The notes beneath the pieces are model-generated. The model was given only the letters and a program-made list of their open reading frames with translations. It did no database searches and had not been told where the DNA came from. From positions 62,001-126,000 of the forward strand of contig JAGOPK010000002.1 of NCBI GenBank assembly GCA_017992055.1: a stretch of DNA of 64,000 nucleotides, given 5' to 3'. Below, piece after piece: positions 34,994 to 44,976 of this stretch. How positions within the stretch are numbered: position 1 is the stretch's first letter; each line of letters begins with the position of its first letter. Made by a program: the position numbers and the translations under genes. The stretch comes from Burkholderiaceae bacterium (GTDB lineage: Bacteria; Pseudomonadota; Gammaproteobacteria; Burkholderiales; Burkholderiaceae_C).

Positions 34994-37258
34994 ATGCTGC
35001 GTTTCCGCTTTCCCGTCGTCATCATCGACGAGGACTTTCGTTCCGAGAACACCTCGGGTCTGGGCATACGCGCGCTGGCCGCGGCCATCGAGAAGGAGGG
35101 CTTCGAGGTGCTGGGCGTCACCAGCTACGGCGACCTGACCCAGTTCGCCCAGCAGCAAAGCCGTGCCTCGGCCTTCATCCTGTCGATCGACGACGAGGAG
35201 TTCACGCCCGGCCCCGAGTTGGACCCGGCGGTGCTGAACCTGCGGAAGTTCATCGAGGAGATCCGCTTCCGCAACACCGACATCCCGATCTACCTCTACG
35301 GCGAGACGCGCACCAGCCAGCACATCCCCAACGACATCCTGCGCGAGCTGCACGGCTTCATCCACATGTTCGAGGACACGCCCGAGTTCGTGGCGCGTCA
35401 CATCATCCGCGAGGCCAAGAGCTACCTCGACGGCCTGGCGCCGCCGTTCTTCAAGGCGCTGATGGACTATGCGCAGGACGGCTCGTACAGCTGGCACTGC
35501 CCGGGCCACTCGGGCGGCGTGGCCTTCCTGAAGAGCCCGGTGGGCCAGATGTTCCACCAGTTCTTCGGCGAGAACATGCTGCGCGCCGACGTCTGCAATG
35601 CGGTCGAGGAGCTGGGCCAGCTGCTGGACCACACCGGCCCGGTGGCCGCCAGCGAGAAGAATGCGGCGCGCATCTTCAATGCCGACCACTGCTTCTTCGT
35701 CACCAACGGCACGTCCACGTCGAACAAGATGGTCTGGCACCACACGGTGGCGCCGGGCGACGTGGTGGTGGTCGACCGCAACTGCCACAAGAGCATCCTG
35801 CACTCGATCATCATGACCGGGGCCGTGCCGGTGTTCCTGACGCCCACGCGCAACCACTACGGCATCATCGGCCCGATCCCGAAGAGCGAGTTCAGCCGCG
35901 AGGCCATCGAGCGCAAGATCGCCAACAACCCGCTGCTCGCCGGCACCGATCCCCGGGCCACCAAGCCGCGCATCCTGACGCTGACGCAGAGCACCTACGA
36001 CGGCGTGCTCTACAACACCGAGACCATCAAGCGCGAGCTGGATGGCTACATCGATACGCTGCACTTCGACGAGGCCTGGCTGCCGCATGCGGCCTTCCAC
36101 CCGTTTTACGGCAGCTTCCATGCGATGGGCAAGAAGCGCGAGCGGCCGAAGACGGCGATGGTCTATGCCACGCAGAGCACGCACAAGCTGCTGGCCGGCC
36201 TGAGCCAGGCCTCGCAGGTGCTGGTGCAGGACTCGCAGACCGTGCACCTGGACCGGCACCTGTTCAACGAGGCCTATCTGATGCACACCTCGACCTCGCC
36301 GCAGTACGCGATCATCGCGTCCTGCGACGTGGCGGCGTCGATGATGGAGCCGCCCGGCGGCACGGCGCTGGTGGAAGAGAGCATCCGCGAGTCGCTGGAC
36401 TTCCGCCGCGCCATGCGCAAGGTCGACGAGGAATACGGCCACGACTGGTGGTTCAAGGTCTGGGGCCCGGATGCCCTGGTCGAGGACGGCATCGGCCGCG
36501 CCCAGGACTGGATGCTGGGCACCGGCGACGAGTGGCATGGCTTCGGCCCGCTGGCCGAAGGCTTCAACCTGCTGGACCCGATCAAGAGCACCATCATCAC
36601 CCCGGGCCTGGACGTGCACGGCAAGTTTGCCGCCAGCGGCATTCCGGCCGGCGTGGTCACCAAGTTCCTGGCCGAGCACGGCGTGGTGGTCGAGAAGACG
36701 GGCCTCTACTCGTTCTTCATCATGTTCACCATCGGCATCACCAAGGGCCGCTGGAACACCATGCTGACCGCGCTGCAGCAGTTCAAGGACGACTACGACA
36801 AGAACGCGCCGATGTGGCGCATCCTGCCCGAGTTCTGCCAGGCCCATCCGCAGTACGAGCGCATGGGCCTGAAGGATCTGTGCCAGGCCATCCACGAGGC
36901 CTATGCCCAGGGCGACATCGCGCGGCTGACCACCGAGATGTATCTGTCCGACCTGCAGCCGGCGATGAAGCCCAGCGACGCCTATGCCCACATCGCCCGC
37001 CGCGAGACCGAGCGGGTGGACATCGACGCGCTGGAAGGCCGCATCACCACCAGCCTGCTGACGCCGTACCCGCCGGGCATTCCGCTGCTGATCCCGGGCG
37101 AGCGCTTCAACAAGAAGATCTGCGACTACCTGAAGTTCACGCGCGAGTTCAATGCCCGCTTCCCGGGCTTTGCCGCCGACGTGCACGGCCTGGTGGCCGA
37201 GGCCGACGGCCGCGGCGGCACCCGGTACTACGTCGACTGCGTGCGCGACGACGGCTGA
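34994..37258 (+). CDS. Arginine/lysine/ornithine decarboxylase
   Basis: A 754-residue PLP-dependent class III decarboxylase. An N-terminal wing (receiver-like) domain begins MLRFRFPVVIIDEDF. The core has the phosphate loop TNGTSTSNKMVWH, DEAWLPHAAFHPFYG and PLP lysine K398 in STHKLLAGLSQAS. The length is close to E. coli AdiA (arginine) and a little above LdcI (lysine), so arginine is a fair guess. The reaction consumes a proton and makes agmatine, cadaverine or putrescine. No antiporter gene accompanies it, unlike the classic acid-resistance pairs. The long upstream frame (from 33419) is non-coding; 34994 matches the family start. Confidence 0.93.
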   Translation: MLRFRFPVVIIDEDFRSENTSGLGIRALAAAIEKEGFEVLGVTSYGDLTQFAQQQSRASAFILSIDDEEFTPGPELDPAVLNLRKFIEEIRFRNTDIPIYLYGETRTSQHIPNDILRELHGFIHMFEDTPEFVARHIIREAKSYLDGLAPPFFKALMDYAQDGSYSWHCPGHSGGVAFLKSPVGQMFHQFFGENMLRADVCNAVEELGQLLDHTGPVAASEKNAARIFNADHCFFVTNGTSTSNKMVWHHTVAPGDVVVVDRNCHKSILHSIIMTGAVPVFLTPTRNHYGIIGPIPKSEFSREAIERKIANNPLLAGTDPRATKPRILTLTQSTYDGVLYNTETIKRELDGYIDTLHFDEAWLPHAAFHPFYGSFHAMGKKRERPKTAMVYATQSTHKLLAGLSQASQVLVQDSQTVHLDRHLFNEAYLMHTSTSPQYAIIASCDVAASMMEPPGGTALVEESIRESLDFRRAMRKVDEEYGHDWWFKVWGPDALVEDGIGRAQDWMLGTGDEWHGFGPLAEGFNLLDPIKSTIITPGLDVHGKFAASGIPAGVVTKFLAEHGVVVEKTGLYSFFIMFTIGITKGRWNTMLTALQQFKDDYDKNAPMWRILPEFCQAHPQYERMGLKDLCQAIHEAYAQGDIARLTTEMYLSDLQPAMKPSDAYAHIARRETERVDIDALEGRITTSLLTPYPPGIPLLIPGERFNKKICDYLKFTREFNARFPGFAADVHGLVAEADGRGGTRYYVDCVRDDG

Positions 37259-37263
37259 GCCAT

Positions 37264-37289
37264 GAAAAACGGCGCCCTCGGGCGCCGTT
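37264..37289. terminator. Bidirectional intrinsic terminator between the decarboxylase and fabI
   Basis: ACGGCGCCC-TC-GGGCGCCGT is a perfect 9-bp stem (37269-37288). On the minus strand it is followed by a T-run (complement of 37264-37269), making a full intrinsic terminator for fabI. On the plus strand it is preceded by As and followed by only a short T stretch, so it is weaker for the decarboxylase gene. Confidence 0.88.
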
Positions 37290-37309
37290 GTGCTGCCAGA
37301 GCGGCGGAA

Positions 37310-38095
37310 TCAGGCCTCGGGATTGCCGATGGCCACGTGGCTGAAGCCGCCGTCCACATAGACGATCTCGGCGCTGATGCCGCCCGACAGGTCGCTCAGC
37401 AGAAACGCCGCGGTATTGCCCACGTCGTCGATGGTGATGGTGCGGCGGATCGGCGTGGTGGCGGCAAATTCGGTCAGCAGCTTGCCGAAATCCTTGATGC
37501 CCGAGGCCGCCAGCGTCTTGATCGGCCCGGCCGAGATGCCGTTGACGCGCACGCCACGGCCGCCCAGGCTCTGGGCCAGAAAGCGCACGCTGGCCTCCAG
37601 GCTGGCCTTGGCCAGGCCCATGGTGTTGTAGTTGGGCACATAGCGCACGGCGCCCAGGTAGCTCAGCGTCAGCAGGGCCGAGCCGGCGCGCAGCCGCGGC
37701 GCGGCGGCCTTGGCCATGGCCGGAAAGCTGTAGCTGGAGATGTCGTGGGCGATGCGGAAGGATTCGCGCGACAGGCCTTCGAGAAAGTCGCCGGCAATCG
37801 CCTCGCGCGGCGCAAAGGCGATGGCGTGCACAAAGCCATCGAACTGATCCCAGTGCTGGCCCAGGTCGGCAAACAGGCGCTCGATCTGGGCGTCGTCGGC
37901 CACGTCGCAATCGAACACCAGCTTCGAGCCGAACTCGGCCGCATATTCGGTGATGCGCTCCTTGAAGCGCTCGCCCTGGTAGCTGAAGGCCAGTTCGGCG
38001 CCTTCGCGGTGGCAGGCGCGGGCGATGCCGTAGGCAATGGAGCGGTTGTTCAGCACGCCCGTGATCAGCAGGCGCTTGCCGGCGAGAAAGCCCAT
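37310..38095 (-). CDS. fabI: Enoyl-[acyl-carrier-protein] reductase (NADH)
   Basis: A 261-residue short-chain reductase that performs the last step of each fatty-acid elongation cycle. It opens [23 protein letters not shown], the FabI NADH site. The catalytic residues Y146 (LSYLG), Y156 and K163 (Y-x6-K in [11 protein letters not shown]) are present, at the same positions as in E. coli FabI. The C-terminal substrate loop GIKDFGKLL is intact. The gene is divergent from the rimP operon and ends at a strong terminator. A GAGAAT hexamer at 38138-38143 on the minus strand may be its -10. Confidence 0.97.
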   Translation of the reverse strand: MGFLAGKRLLITGVLNNRSIAYGIARACHREGAELAFSYQGERFKERITEYAAEFGSKLVFDCDVADDAQIERLFADLGQHWDQFDGFVHAIAFAPREAIAGDFLEGLSRESFRIAHDISSYSFPAMAKAAAPRLRAGSALLTLSYLGAVRYVPNYNTMGLAKASLEASVRFLAQSLGGRGVRVNGISAGPIKTLAASGIKDFGKLLTEFAATTPIRRTITIDDVGNTAAFLLSDLSGGISAEIVYVDGGFSHVAIGNPEA

Positions 38096-38173
38096 GAGGT
38101 CGGGTCCTGTGGTTGTGTCGCTAGGAAGGGGAGCGGCATTCTCGCATGCTGCACCTGTCCGGACTGCCGGCTA

Positions 38174-38202
38174 TTGAGGGCATGGCATTTGCAGGCTACA
38201 AT
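38174..38202 (+). promoter_or_regulatory. Sigma-70 promoter of the rimP-nusA-infB operon
   Basis: TTGAGG (38174-38179) and TACAAT (38197-38202) are separated by 17 bases, the best promoter pair in the window. The start site would be near 38209, about 100 bases before rimP. Confidence 0.78.
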
Positions 38203-38227
38203 CCCGTCTTTCGCTGAAACAGCATCG

Positions 38228-38256
38228 TGGGCGGATGTTTCCTGCCCATTTTTTTT
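38228..38256 (+). terminator. Intrinsic terminator inside the rimP operon leader (probable attenuator)
   Basis: TGGGC...GCCCA (38228-38248) forms a hairpin with an inner G-T and G-C extension, followed directly by eight Ts (38249-38256). It sits about 20-40 bases downstream of the predicted start site and before the first gene, so only readthrough can reach rimP. This is the layout of an attenuator. NusA, encoded in this operon, is known in other bacteria to control its own operon by promoting termination in the leader. Confidence 0.75.
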
Positions 38257-38309
38257 GCTTGTTCGGCTTTTGATCGATTTTTTCGCTACGGCAGGGCAGT
38301 TCGGGTCAG

Positions 38310-39005
38310 ATGAGTTGGCAGGCAGCGCTGGAGCGCACCGTGATCGGCATGGGGTACGACCTCGTGGACGTCGAGCGTTCGGCGGGAGGGCTGCTGCGCG
38401 TCACCATCGATCGCCTGCCCGGCCGCGACTATGCCACCGGCGCCGGTGAATTCATCCTGGTCGAGGATTGCGAGCTGGTCACGCGCCAGCTGCAGTATCT
38501 GCTGGAAGTCGAGGCGGTGGACTATGCCCGCCTCGAGGTGTCGTCGCCGGGCCTGGACCGGCCGCTGAAGAAGCCCGCCGACTGGCAGCGTTTTGTCGGC
38601 TCCGAGATCGAGCTGACGCTGCGCCAGCCGTTCATGGACCGCCGCAAGTGGCGCGGCGTGCTGATGGCCGCCGATGCCGGCGTGGCCGGTGCCGGCGAGA
38701 CCGCCTGGCGCCTGGAGCTGCCGGCCGACAACGACAAGCCCGCCCGCCTGCGCAAGGGCGGCAAGCCCGCCGTGAAGACCGCGGCCAAGGTCGCCAAGGT
38801 GGCCAAGGGCGCGGCGGCCACGGTGCCGGCGGTGCAGCAGGTGCTGGATTTTTCGCTCGACGAAGTGCGCGACGCGCGCCTGGTGCCGGTGGTCGACTTC
38901 AAGGGTCGGCGCGGTAGCGGTGAGGCTGCGGCGCTGGCCGAGCACGATGATGATCGCCCGGAGCATGCGGCCGCGGCGGAGAAGCAAGACGGAGGTCAGG
39001 ACTGA
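38310..39005 (+). CDS. rimP: Ribosome maturation factor RimP
   Basis: A 231-residue 30S assembly factor. The N-terminal domain shows [28 protein letters not shown] and [20 protein letters not shown], both standard. The C-terminal SH3-like part is interrupted by an Ala/Lys-rich insert (about 150-175) and followed by an acidic tail, which makes it longer than E. coli RimP (about 150). It is the first gene after the leader terminator. Its stop codon shares a base with the nusA start (TGATG). Confidence 0.94.
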   Translation: MSWQAALERTVIGMGYDLVDVERSAGGLLRVTIDRLPGRDYATGAGEFILVEDCELVTRQLQYLLEVEAVDYARLEVSSPGLDRPLKKPADWQRFVGSEIELTLRQPFMDRRKWRGVLMAADAGVAGAGETAWRLELPADNDKPARLRKGGKPAVKTAAKVAKVAKGAAATVPAVQQVLDFSLDEVRDARLVPVVDFKGRRGSGEAAALAEHDDDRPEHAAAAEKQDGGQD

Positions 39006-40495
39006 TGAACCGCGAAATGTTGATGCTGGTCGATGCGATCTCGCGCGAGAAGAACGTCGACCGCGAGGTGGTGTTCGGCGCGGTCGAAGCCGCGCTGGCC
39101 CAGGCCACCAAGAAGCTGCATGGCGGTGAGGTCGACATCCGCGTTTCGGTGGACCGCGAGTCCGGCGAGTACGAGAGCTTCCGCCGCTGGCTGGTGGTGC
39201 CCGACGAGGCCGGCCTGCAGAACCCCGATGCCGAGGAAATGCTGTCCGACGCGCTGGACCGCATTGCCGACATCGAGGTCGGCGACTACATCGAGGAAGC
39301 CATTCCCTCGGTGGAGATCGGCCGCATCGGCGCCATGGCCGCCAAGCAGGTGATCCTGCAGAAGATCCGCGATGCCGAGCGCGAGCAACTGCTCAACGAC
39401 TTCCTGTCGCGCGGCGACAAGATCTTCGTCGGCACGGTCAAGCGCCTGGACAAGGGCGACATCATCGTCGAGAGCGGCCGCGTCGAAGGCCGACTCAAGC
39501 GCAACGAGCTGATCCCGAAGGAAAACCTGCGCTCGGGCGACCGTGTGCGCGCCTTCATCACCGGCGTCGATCCCACCGCCCGCGGCGCGCAGATCATGCT
39601 GTCGCGCTCGGCACCCGGCTTCATGATCGAGCTGTTCCGCCAGGAAGTGCCCGAGATCGAGCAGGGCCTGCTGGAGATCAAGAGCTGCGCCCGCGATTCG
39701 GGCAGCCGCGCCAAGATCGCCGTGCTGTCGCACGACCGCCGCGTCGACCCGATCGGCACCTGCGTCGGCGTGCGCGGCTCGCGCGTCAATGCCGTCACCA
39801 ACGAGTTGGCCGGCGAGCGCGTGGACATCGTGCTGTGGTCCGAAGACCCGGCGCAGTTCGTCATCGGCGCGCTGGCCCCGGCGAATGTGGTCTCCATCGT
39901 CGTCGACGAGGAAAAGCATGCGATGGACGTGGTGGTCGACGAGGAGAACCTCGCCATCGCCATCGGCCGCGGCGGCCAGAACGTGCGCCTGGCCTCCGAG
40001 CTGACCGGCTGGCGCATCAACATCATGACCGCCGAGGAAAGCCAGGCCAAGCAGGCCCAGGAATCCGAGTCGGTGCGCAAGCTGTTCGTCGAGAAGCTCG
40101 ACGTTGATGAAGAAGTCGCCGACATCCTGATCGCCGAAGGTTTTGCCAGCCTGGAAGAGGTGGCCTATGTGCCGCTGCAGGAAATGCTGGAGATCGAGTC
40201 CTTCGACGAGGACACCGTGCACGAGCTGCGCAACCGCGCCAAGGATGCCCTGCTGACGATGGAAATCGCCCGCGAGGAATCGGTGGAAGAGGTGTCGCAG
40301 GACCTGCGCGACCTGGAGTTCCAGGGCCAGGGCCTGAATGCCGAGTTGATCGGCAAGCTGGCCGATGGCGGCGTGCACAGCCGCGACGACCTGGCCGACC
40401 TGGCCGTCGACGAACTGGTCGAGATGACCGGTCTGGACGAGGCCGGCGCCAAGGCCCTGATCATGAAGGCGCGGGAGCACTGGTTCACCACCTGA
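39005..40495 (+). CDS. nusA: Transcription termination/antitermination factor NusA
   Basis: A 496-residue RNA-polymerase-binding factor. Domains in order: N-terminal polymerase-binding domain (1-125), S1 (about 135-200, [17 protein letters not shown]), KH1 and KH2 (about 225-345, with [16 protein letters not shown] and [18 protein letters not shown]), and two acidic helical repeats at the C-terminus ([13 protein letters not shown] and [17 protein letters not shown]), as in E. coli. It promotes pausing and hairpin termination and acts in antitermination. The leader terminator upstream of rimP is a likely target of self-control. Confidence 0.98.
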   Translation: MNREMLMLVDAISREKNVDREVVFGAVEAALAQATKKLHGGEVDIRVSVDRESGEYESFRRWLVVPDEAGLQNPDAEEMLSDALDRIADIEVGDYIEEAIPSVEIGRIGAMAAKQVILQKIRDAEREQLLNDFLSRGDKIFVGTVKRLDKGDIIVESGRVEGRLKRNELIPKENLRSGDRVRAFITGVDPTARGAQIMLSRSAPGFMIELFRQEVPEIEQGLLEIKSCARDSGSRAKIAVLSHDRRVDPIGTCVGVRGSRVNAVTNELAGERVDIVLWSEDPAQFVIGALAPANVVSIVVDEEKHAMDVVVDEENLAIAIGRGGQNVRLASELTGWRINIMTAEESQAKQAQESESVRKLFVEKLDVDEEVADILIAEGFASLEEVAYVPLQEMLEIESFDEDTVHELRNRAKDALLTMEIAREESVEEVSQDLRDLEFQGQGLNAELIGKLADGGVHSRDDLADLAVDELVEMTGLDEAGAKALIMKAREHWFTT

Positions 40496-40558
40496 TCGGG
40501 ACCCCGATCAACCGACCAGACCCCAAACCGCCCGAGAAGTTACGCAAGGAATCCGCCC

Positions 40559-43507
40559 ATGGCCGTGACCACCGTCGCCCAGTTCGCAGCCGAGCTGAAC
40601 CGTCCTGCAGGGACGCTGCTCGAGCAGCTGCAATCTGCCGGTGTCGCGAAGAAGTCGCCCGACGACGCGCTGACCGAGACCGACAAGGAGCGCCTGCTCG
40701 ACTACCTGCGCACCGCCCATGGCAGCTCGCCATCGGCGCGCAACAAGATCACGCTGACGCGCAAGAGCACCAGCGAGATCAAGCAGGCCGATGCCTCCGG
40801 CAAGGCCCGCACGATCCAGGTGCAGGTGGTGAAGAAGCGCACCTTCGTCAAGCGCGACGAGGTGCCGGGCGAAACCCCGGCCCAGGCCGCCGCCGCCGCC
40901 GCCGCCATCGAGTCGGCCGAGCTGCAGCGCCGCGAGGAAGAAGCCCGCGCCCAGGCCGAGGCACTGCGTCGCCAGGAGGAAGAGCTGGCCGAGCAGGCGC
41001 GCCTGCGCGCCGAGCGTGCCGAGCAGGAGCGTGCCCAGCGCGAGGCGGCTGAAGCCGCCGAGGCCGCGGCCCGAGCCGCGGCGGCCGAAGCCAAGGCTGC
41101 GGCCGAGGCCAAGGCAGCCGCCGAGGCCGCCGAAGCAGCCGCCAAGGCGGCTGCGGCCAAGGCCATCGAGAAGGCCTCGGGCAGCCCGGCGGCAGCGCCT
41201 GCGGCACCCGCAGCAGCCCCGGCACCGGCTCCGGCCCCCGCGCCCGTGGTCGCGGCGGCTCCCGCCGCCCCGGTCGAGCCGCCCAAGCCTGCGCTGCGCG
41301 TGGTCAAGGCCGCCGACACCGAGGCCGCCGAGAAGCAGCGCCTGGCCGATCTGGAAAAGCGCCGCAAGGCCGCCGAGGCCGAGGCCGCGGCCATTCGCGC
41401 GATGATGAACGCGCCCAAGCGCGTGCTCACCGCCAAGAAGCCCGAGGAGCCGCCCAAGCCGGCGGCCGATGCCAAGGCCGGCATCTCCGGCACCATCCAC
41501 AAGCCCAAGGCGGCCCCGGGCGCTGCGGCGCCGGCCGCCGGTGCGGCCAAGCCCGGCGACAAGAAGTCGGTCAAGAGCGAGAAGCTGTCGTCCAGCTGGG
41601 CCGATGACGCCAAGAAGCGTGGCGCTGCGGCCAAGGGCCGCAGCGACGGCCCTGGCGGCAACCGTCCGGGCTGGCGCGCTCCGCGCGGTGGCCGGCGTGG
41701 CGATTCGCGCGATGGCGGCGGCAGCGGTTTCAATCCGCCGGCCGACTTCGTGCAGCAGGAAGTGCATGTGCCCGAGACCATCAGCGTGGCCGACCTGGCG
41801 CACAAGATGAGCGTCAAGGCCGCCGAGGTCATCAAGCAGCTGATGAAGCTGGGCCAGATGGTCACCATCAACCAGCAGCTGGACCAGGAGACCGCGATGA
41901 TCGTGGTCGAGGAAATGGGCCACAAGGCGTTGGCCGCCAAGCTGGACGATCCGGACGCCTTCCTCGAAGAGGAGCACAGCGCCACCGAGGGCGAGCAGCT
42001 GCCGCGTGCGCCGGTGGTCACCATCATGGGCCACGTCGACCACGGCAAGACCTCGCTGCTGGACTACATCCGCCGCACCCGCGTGGCGGCGGGCGAGGCT
42101 GGCGGCATCACGCAGCACATCGGCGCCTACCACGTCGAGACGCCGCGCGGCATGATCACCTTCCTCGACACCCCGGGCCACGCCGCCTTCACGGCCATGC
42201 GTGCCCGTGGTGCCACGGCCACCGACATTGTGATCCTGGTGGTGGCGGCCGACGACGGCGTGATGCCGCAGACCAAGGAAGCCATCCACCATGCCAAGGC
42301 GGCGGGCGTGCCCATCGTCGTGGCCATGACCAAGATCGACAAGTCCGAGGCCAACATCGAGCGGCTGAAGGGCGAGCTGGTGTCCGAGCAGGTGGTGCCC
42401 GAGGACTTCGGCGGCGAGTCGCCGTTTGTCGGCGTGTCGTCCAAGACCGGTGCCGGCATCGACGACCTGCTGGAGCAGGTGCTGCTGCAGGCCGAGGTGC
42501 TGGAGCTGAAGGCGCCGGTGACGGCCAACGCCAAGGGCCTGGTGATCGAAGCCAAGCTCGACAAGGGCCGCGGCCCGGTGGCCACGGTGCTGGTGCAGAG
42601 CGGCACGCTCAAGCGCGGCGACGTGGTGCTGGCCGGCTCCAGCTTCGGCCGCGTGCGGGCGATGCTGGACGAGAACGGCAAGAACGCGTCCGAGGCCGGC
42701 CCGTCGATCCCGGTGGAGATCCAGGGCCTGACCGAGGTGCCGCAGGCCGGCGACGAGTTCATGGTGCTGTCCGACGAGCGCCGTGCGCGCGAAATCGCCA
42801 CCTTCCGCCAGGGCAAGTACCGCGAAGTGACGCTGAACAAGCGCCAGGCCGCCAAGCTCGAGAACATCTTCGACAACGTCGGCGAAGGCGCGGCCCAGGT
42901 GCTGCCGCTGATCATCAAGGCCGATGTGCAGGGCTCGCAGGAAGCGCTGGCCCAGTCGCTGCTGAAGCTGTCGACGCCCGAGGTCAAGGTGCAGGTGGTG
43001 CATGCAGCCGTGGGCGGCATCAGCGAGAGCGACGTCAACCTGGCCATCGCCTCCAAGGCGGTGATGATCGGCTTCAACGTGCGGGCCGACGTCAACGCCC
43101 GCCGCGTGGCCGAAGGCAATGGCGTGGACCTGCGCTACTACAACATCATCTACGACGCGGTGGACGATGTGAAGGCGGCGATGAGCGGCATGCTGGCGCC
43201 CGAGCAGCGCGAGGAAGTGCTGGGCACGGCCGAGATCCGCACGGTGTTCGTGGCCAGCAAGATCGGCACGGTGGCCGGCTGCATGGTCACCTCGGGCCTG
43301 GTCAAGCGCGATGCCAAGTTCCGCCTGCTGCGCGACAACGTGGTCATCTACACCGGCGAGCTGGAGTCCTTGAAGCGCATGAAGGACGATGTGCGCGAGG
43401 TCAAGGAAGGCTTCGAGTGCGGTATCAAGCTGAAGAACTTCAACGACATCAAGGAAGGCGATCAGCTCGAACTGTTCGAGATCAAGGAAATCGCCCGCAC
43501 GCTGTAA
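40559..43507 (+). CDS. infB: Translation initiation factor IF-2
   Basis: A 982-residue GTPase that places initiator tRNA on the 30S subunit. The N-terminal IF2_N domain (1-55) is followed by a long, low-complexity Ala/Glu/Arg and then Pro/Lys-rich linker (about 110-390), a second IF2_N (about 400-460), the G domain with GHVDHGKT (491-498), DTPGHAAF and MTKIDK, then domains II-IV. The linker is longer than in E. coli. The repeats seen at 41,000-41,300 are this Ala-rich coding, not DNA repeats. It follows nusA by 63 bases. Confidence 0.98.
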   Translation: MAVTTVAQFAAELNRPAGTLLEQLQSAGVAKKSPDDALTETDKERLLDYLRTAHGSSPSARNKITLTRKSTSEIKQADASGKARTIQVQVVKKRTFVKRDEVPGETPAQAAAAAAAIESAELQRREEEARAQAEALRRQEEELAEQARLRAERAEQERAQREAAEAAEAAARAAAAEAKAAAEAKAAAEAAEAAAKAAAAKAIEKASGSPAAAPAAPAAAPAPAPAPAPVVAAAPAAPVEPPKPALRVVKAADTEAAEKQRLADLEKRRKAAEAEAAAIRAMMNAPKRVLTAKKPEEPPKPAADAKAGISGTIHKPKAAPGAAAPAAGAAKPGDKKSVKSEKLSSSWADDAKKRGAAAKGRSDGPGGNRPGWRAPRGGRRGDSRDGGGSGFNPPADFVQQEVHVPETISVADLAHKMSVKAAEVIKQLMKLGQMVTINQQLDQETAMIVVEEMGHKALAAKLDDPDAFLEEEHSATEGEQLPRAPVVTIMGHVDHGKTSLLDYIRRTRVAAGEAGGITQHIGAYHVETPRGMITFLDTPGHAAFTAMRARGATATDIVILVVAADDGVMPQTKEAIHHAKAAGVPIVVAMTKIDKSEANIERLKGELVSEQVVPEDFGGESPFVGVSSKTGAGIDDLLEQVLLQAEVLELKAPVTANAKGLVIEAKLDKGRGPVATVLVQSGTLKRGDVVLAGSSFGRVRAMLDENGKNASEAGPSIPVEIQGLTEVPQAGDEFMVLSDERRAREIATFRQGKYREVTLNKRQAAKLENIFDNVGEGAAQVLPLIIKADVQGSQEALAQSLLKLSTPEVKVQVVHAAVGGISESDVNLAIASKAVMIGFNVRADVNARRVAEGNGVDLRYYNIIYDAVDDVKAAMSGMLAPEQREEVLGTAEIRTVFVASKIGTVAGCMVTSGLVKRDAKFRLLRDNVVIYTGELESLKRMKDDVREVKEGFECGIKLKNFNDIKEGDQLELFEIKEIARTL

Positions 43508-43529
43508 GACGCCCCGCGCCTTCTGCAGC

Positions 43530-43557
43530 AAACCCCGCCTGGCCCCAGGCGGGGTTT
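43530..43557 (+). terminator. Strong hairpin between infB and rbfA
   Basis: AAACCCCGCCT and AGGCGGGGTTT make a perfect 11-bp stem with a 6-base loop, 22 bases after the infB stop. The following GTGCTTG is only weakly T-rich. It may end part of the transcripts or set the 3' end of the infB message, with rbfA reached by readthrough. Confidence 0.65.
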
Positions 43558-43589
43558 GTGCTTGAGGGACCGGGCGCCAGGAGAGCCCC

Positions 43590-43958
43590 ATGCGCCACAA
43601 GCAACGCGCCATCCCCAACCGCAGCTTCCGCATTGCTGACCAGATCCAGCGTGATCTGGCCGAGCTGATCCGCGACCTCAAGGACCCGCGCATCGGCATG
43701 GTCACGATCAACACGGTCGAGGTCACGCCCGACTACGCCCATGCCAAGGTGTATTTCTCGCTGCTGATCGGTGATCCGGTGGAATGCGCCGCCGGCCTGA
43801 ACGAGGCCGCCGGCTTTCTGCGCAACGGCCTGTTCAAGCGCCTGCAGATCCACACCGTGCCGACCCTGCACTTCCAGTTCGACCGCACCACCGAGCATGC
43901 GGCCGAGCTGAATGCGCTGATCCGCCAGGCCAACGCCACGCGGGCCAAGGACGACTGA
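43590..43958 (+). CDS. rbfA: Ribosome-binding factor A
   Basis: A 122-residue KH-like 30S maturation factor needed for 16S rRNA 5'-end processing and cold growth. It shows the family start [30 protein letters not shown], then [17 protein letters not shown] and [16 protein letters not shown]. It lies between infB and truB in the classic order, 82 bases after infB. Confidence 0.96.
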   Translation: MRHKQRAIPNRSFRIADQIQRDLAELIRDLKDPRIGMVTINTVEVTPDYAHAKVYFSLLIGDPVECAAGLNEAAGFLRNGLFKRLQIHTVPTLHFQFDRTTEHAAELNALIRQANATRAKDD

Positions 43959-43971
43959 AGGCCCGCCTGCC

Positions 43972-44976
43972 ATGGACCGCGCCCAGCGCCCCCGCATCCA
44001 GCGCCAGCCCGTGCATGGCGTGCTGCTGCTCGACAAGCCACTGGGCTGGTCGAGCAACGACGCGCTGCAAAAGGCCAAGTGGCTGCTGCGCGCCGAGAAG
44101 GCCGGCCACACCGGCACGCTGGACCCGCTGGCCACCGGTCTGCTACCGCTGTGTTTTGGCGCGGCCACCAAGTTCAGCCAGGTCAGCCTGGAGGCCGACA
44201 AGGCCTACCGCGCCACGCTGCGCCTGGGCCAGCGCACCCGCACCGGCGACCGCGAGGGTGAGCTGCTGGAACAGCGCCCGGTGGATTGCGACCTGGCCGC
44301 GGTGCAGGCCGCCTGCCGGCGCTTCACCGGCCCCATCAGCCAGCTGCCGCCGATGCACTCGGCGCTGAAGAAGGACGGCAAGGCGCTGTACGAATACGCC
44401 CGCGCCGGCGTCGAGGTCGAGCGGGCGCCGCGCCCGGTGACCATTCATGCCATCGACATCGTCGCCTGCCAGACTGACGGCCCCGAGCCCACCCTGGTGA
44501 TCGACGTGCGCTGCAGCAAGGGCACCTACATCCGCACGCTGGCCGAGGACATCGGCGAAGCGCTGGGCTGCGGCGCCCACCTGGCCGGCCTGCGCCGCAC
44601 CGCCAGCGGGCCGCTGAGCCTGCAGGGCGCGGTGACGCTGGCCGAGCTGGAGGCGCTGGACGAGGCCGGCCGCCGGGCCCTGCTGGGCTCGCCCGAGACG
44701 CTGCTGGCCGACTGGCCGCTGGTGCGGCTGAACGCCGCCGATGCCGCCAAGCTGCTGCTGGGCATGCGCCGCCGCCTGCCGCTGGCCGATGCGCCGGCCG
44801 TGCGCGTGCAAGGCCCCGATGGCGCGCTGCTGGGCACCGCCCATGTCAGCGCCGGCGAGCTGATCGCCGACCGCCTGCTCAGCCCCGCCGAGGTGGCGGC
44901 GCTGGCGCGGCCTGTTGTCGGCGCAGCTGCCACCAAGACCGAACGAATTCCCGAGATCCTCCAGAGCGAACCATGA
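43972..44976 (+). CDS. truB: tRNA pseudouridine-55 synthase
   Basis: A 334-residue enzyme making pseudouridine 55 in the T-loop of tRNAs. The catalytic Asp is D51 in [36 protein letters not shown] and [16 protein letters not shown] are the other motifs, and the C-terminal PUA-like domain is present. It overlaps typA by four bases (ATGA). Confidence 0.97.
   Translation: MDRAQRPRIQRQPVHGVLLLDKPLGWSSNDALQKAKWLLRAEKAGHTGTLDPLATGLLPLCFGAATKFSQVSLEADKAYRATLRLGQRTRTGDREGELLEQRPVDCDLAAVQAACRRFTGPISQLPPMHSALKKDGKALYEYARAGVEVERAPRPVTIHAIDIVACQTDGPEPTLVIDVRCSKGTYIRTLAEDIGEALGCGAHLAGLRRTASGPLSLQGAVTLAELEALDEAGRRALLGSPETLLADWPLVRLNAADAAKLLLGMRRRLPLADAPAVRVQGPDGALLGTAHVSAGELIADRLLSPAEVAALARPVVGAAATKTERIPEILQSEP

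Noticed and set aside
40880-41330. Apparent tandem DNA repeats (GCC/GAG-rich)
   Set aside because: They are codon-level repeats of the Ala/Glu/Arg-rich IF-2 linker, not a separate repeat or CRISPR array.
40508-43726. Open frame of more than 1,000 codons opposite infB
   Set aside because: It mirrors the Ala/Glu-rich IF-2 linker and GTPase region; composition is that of an antisense shadow and infB is certain.
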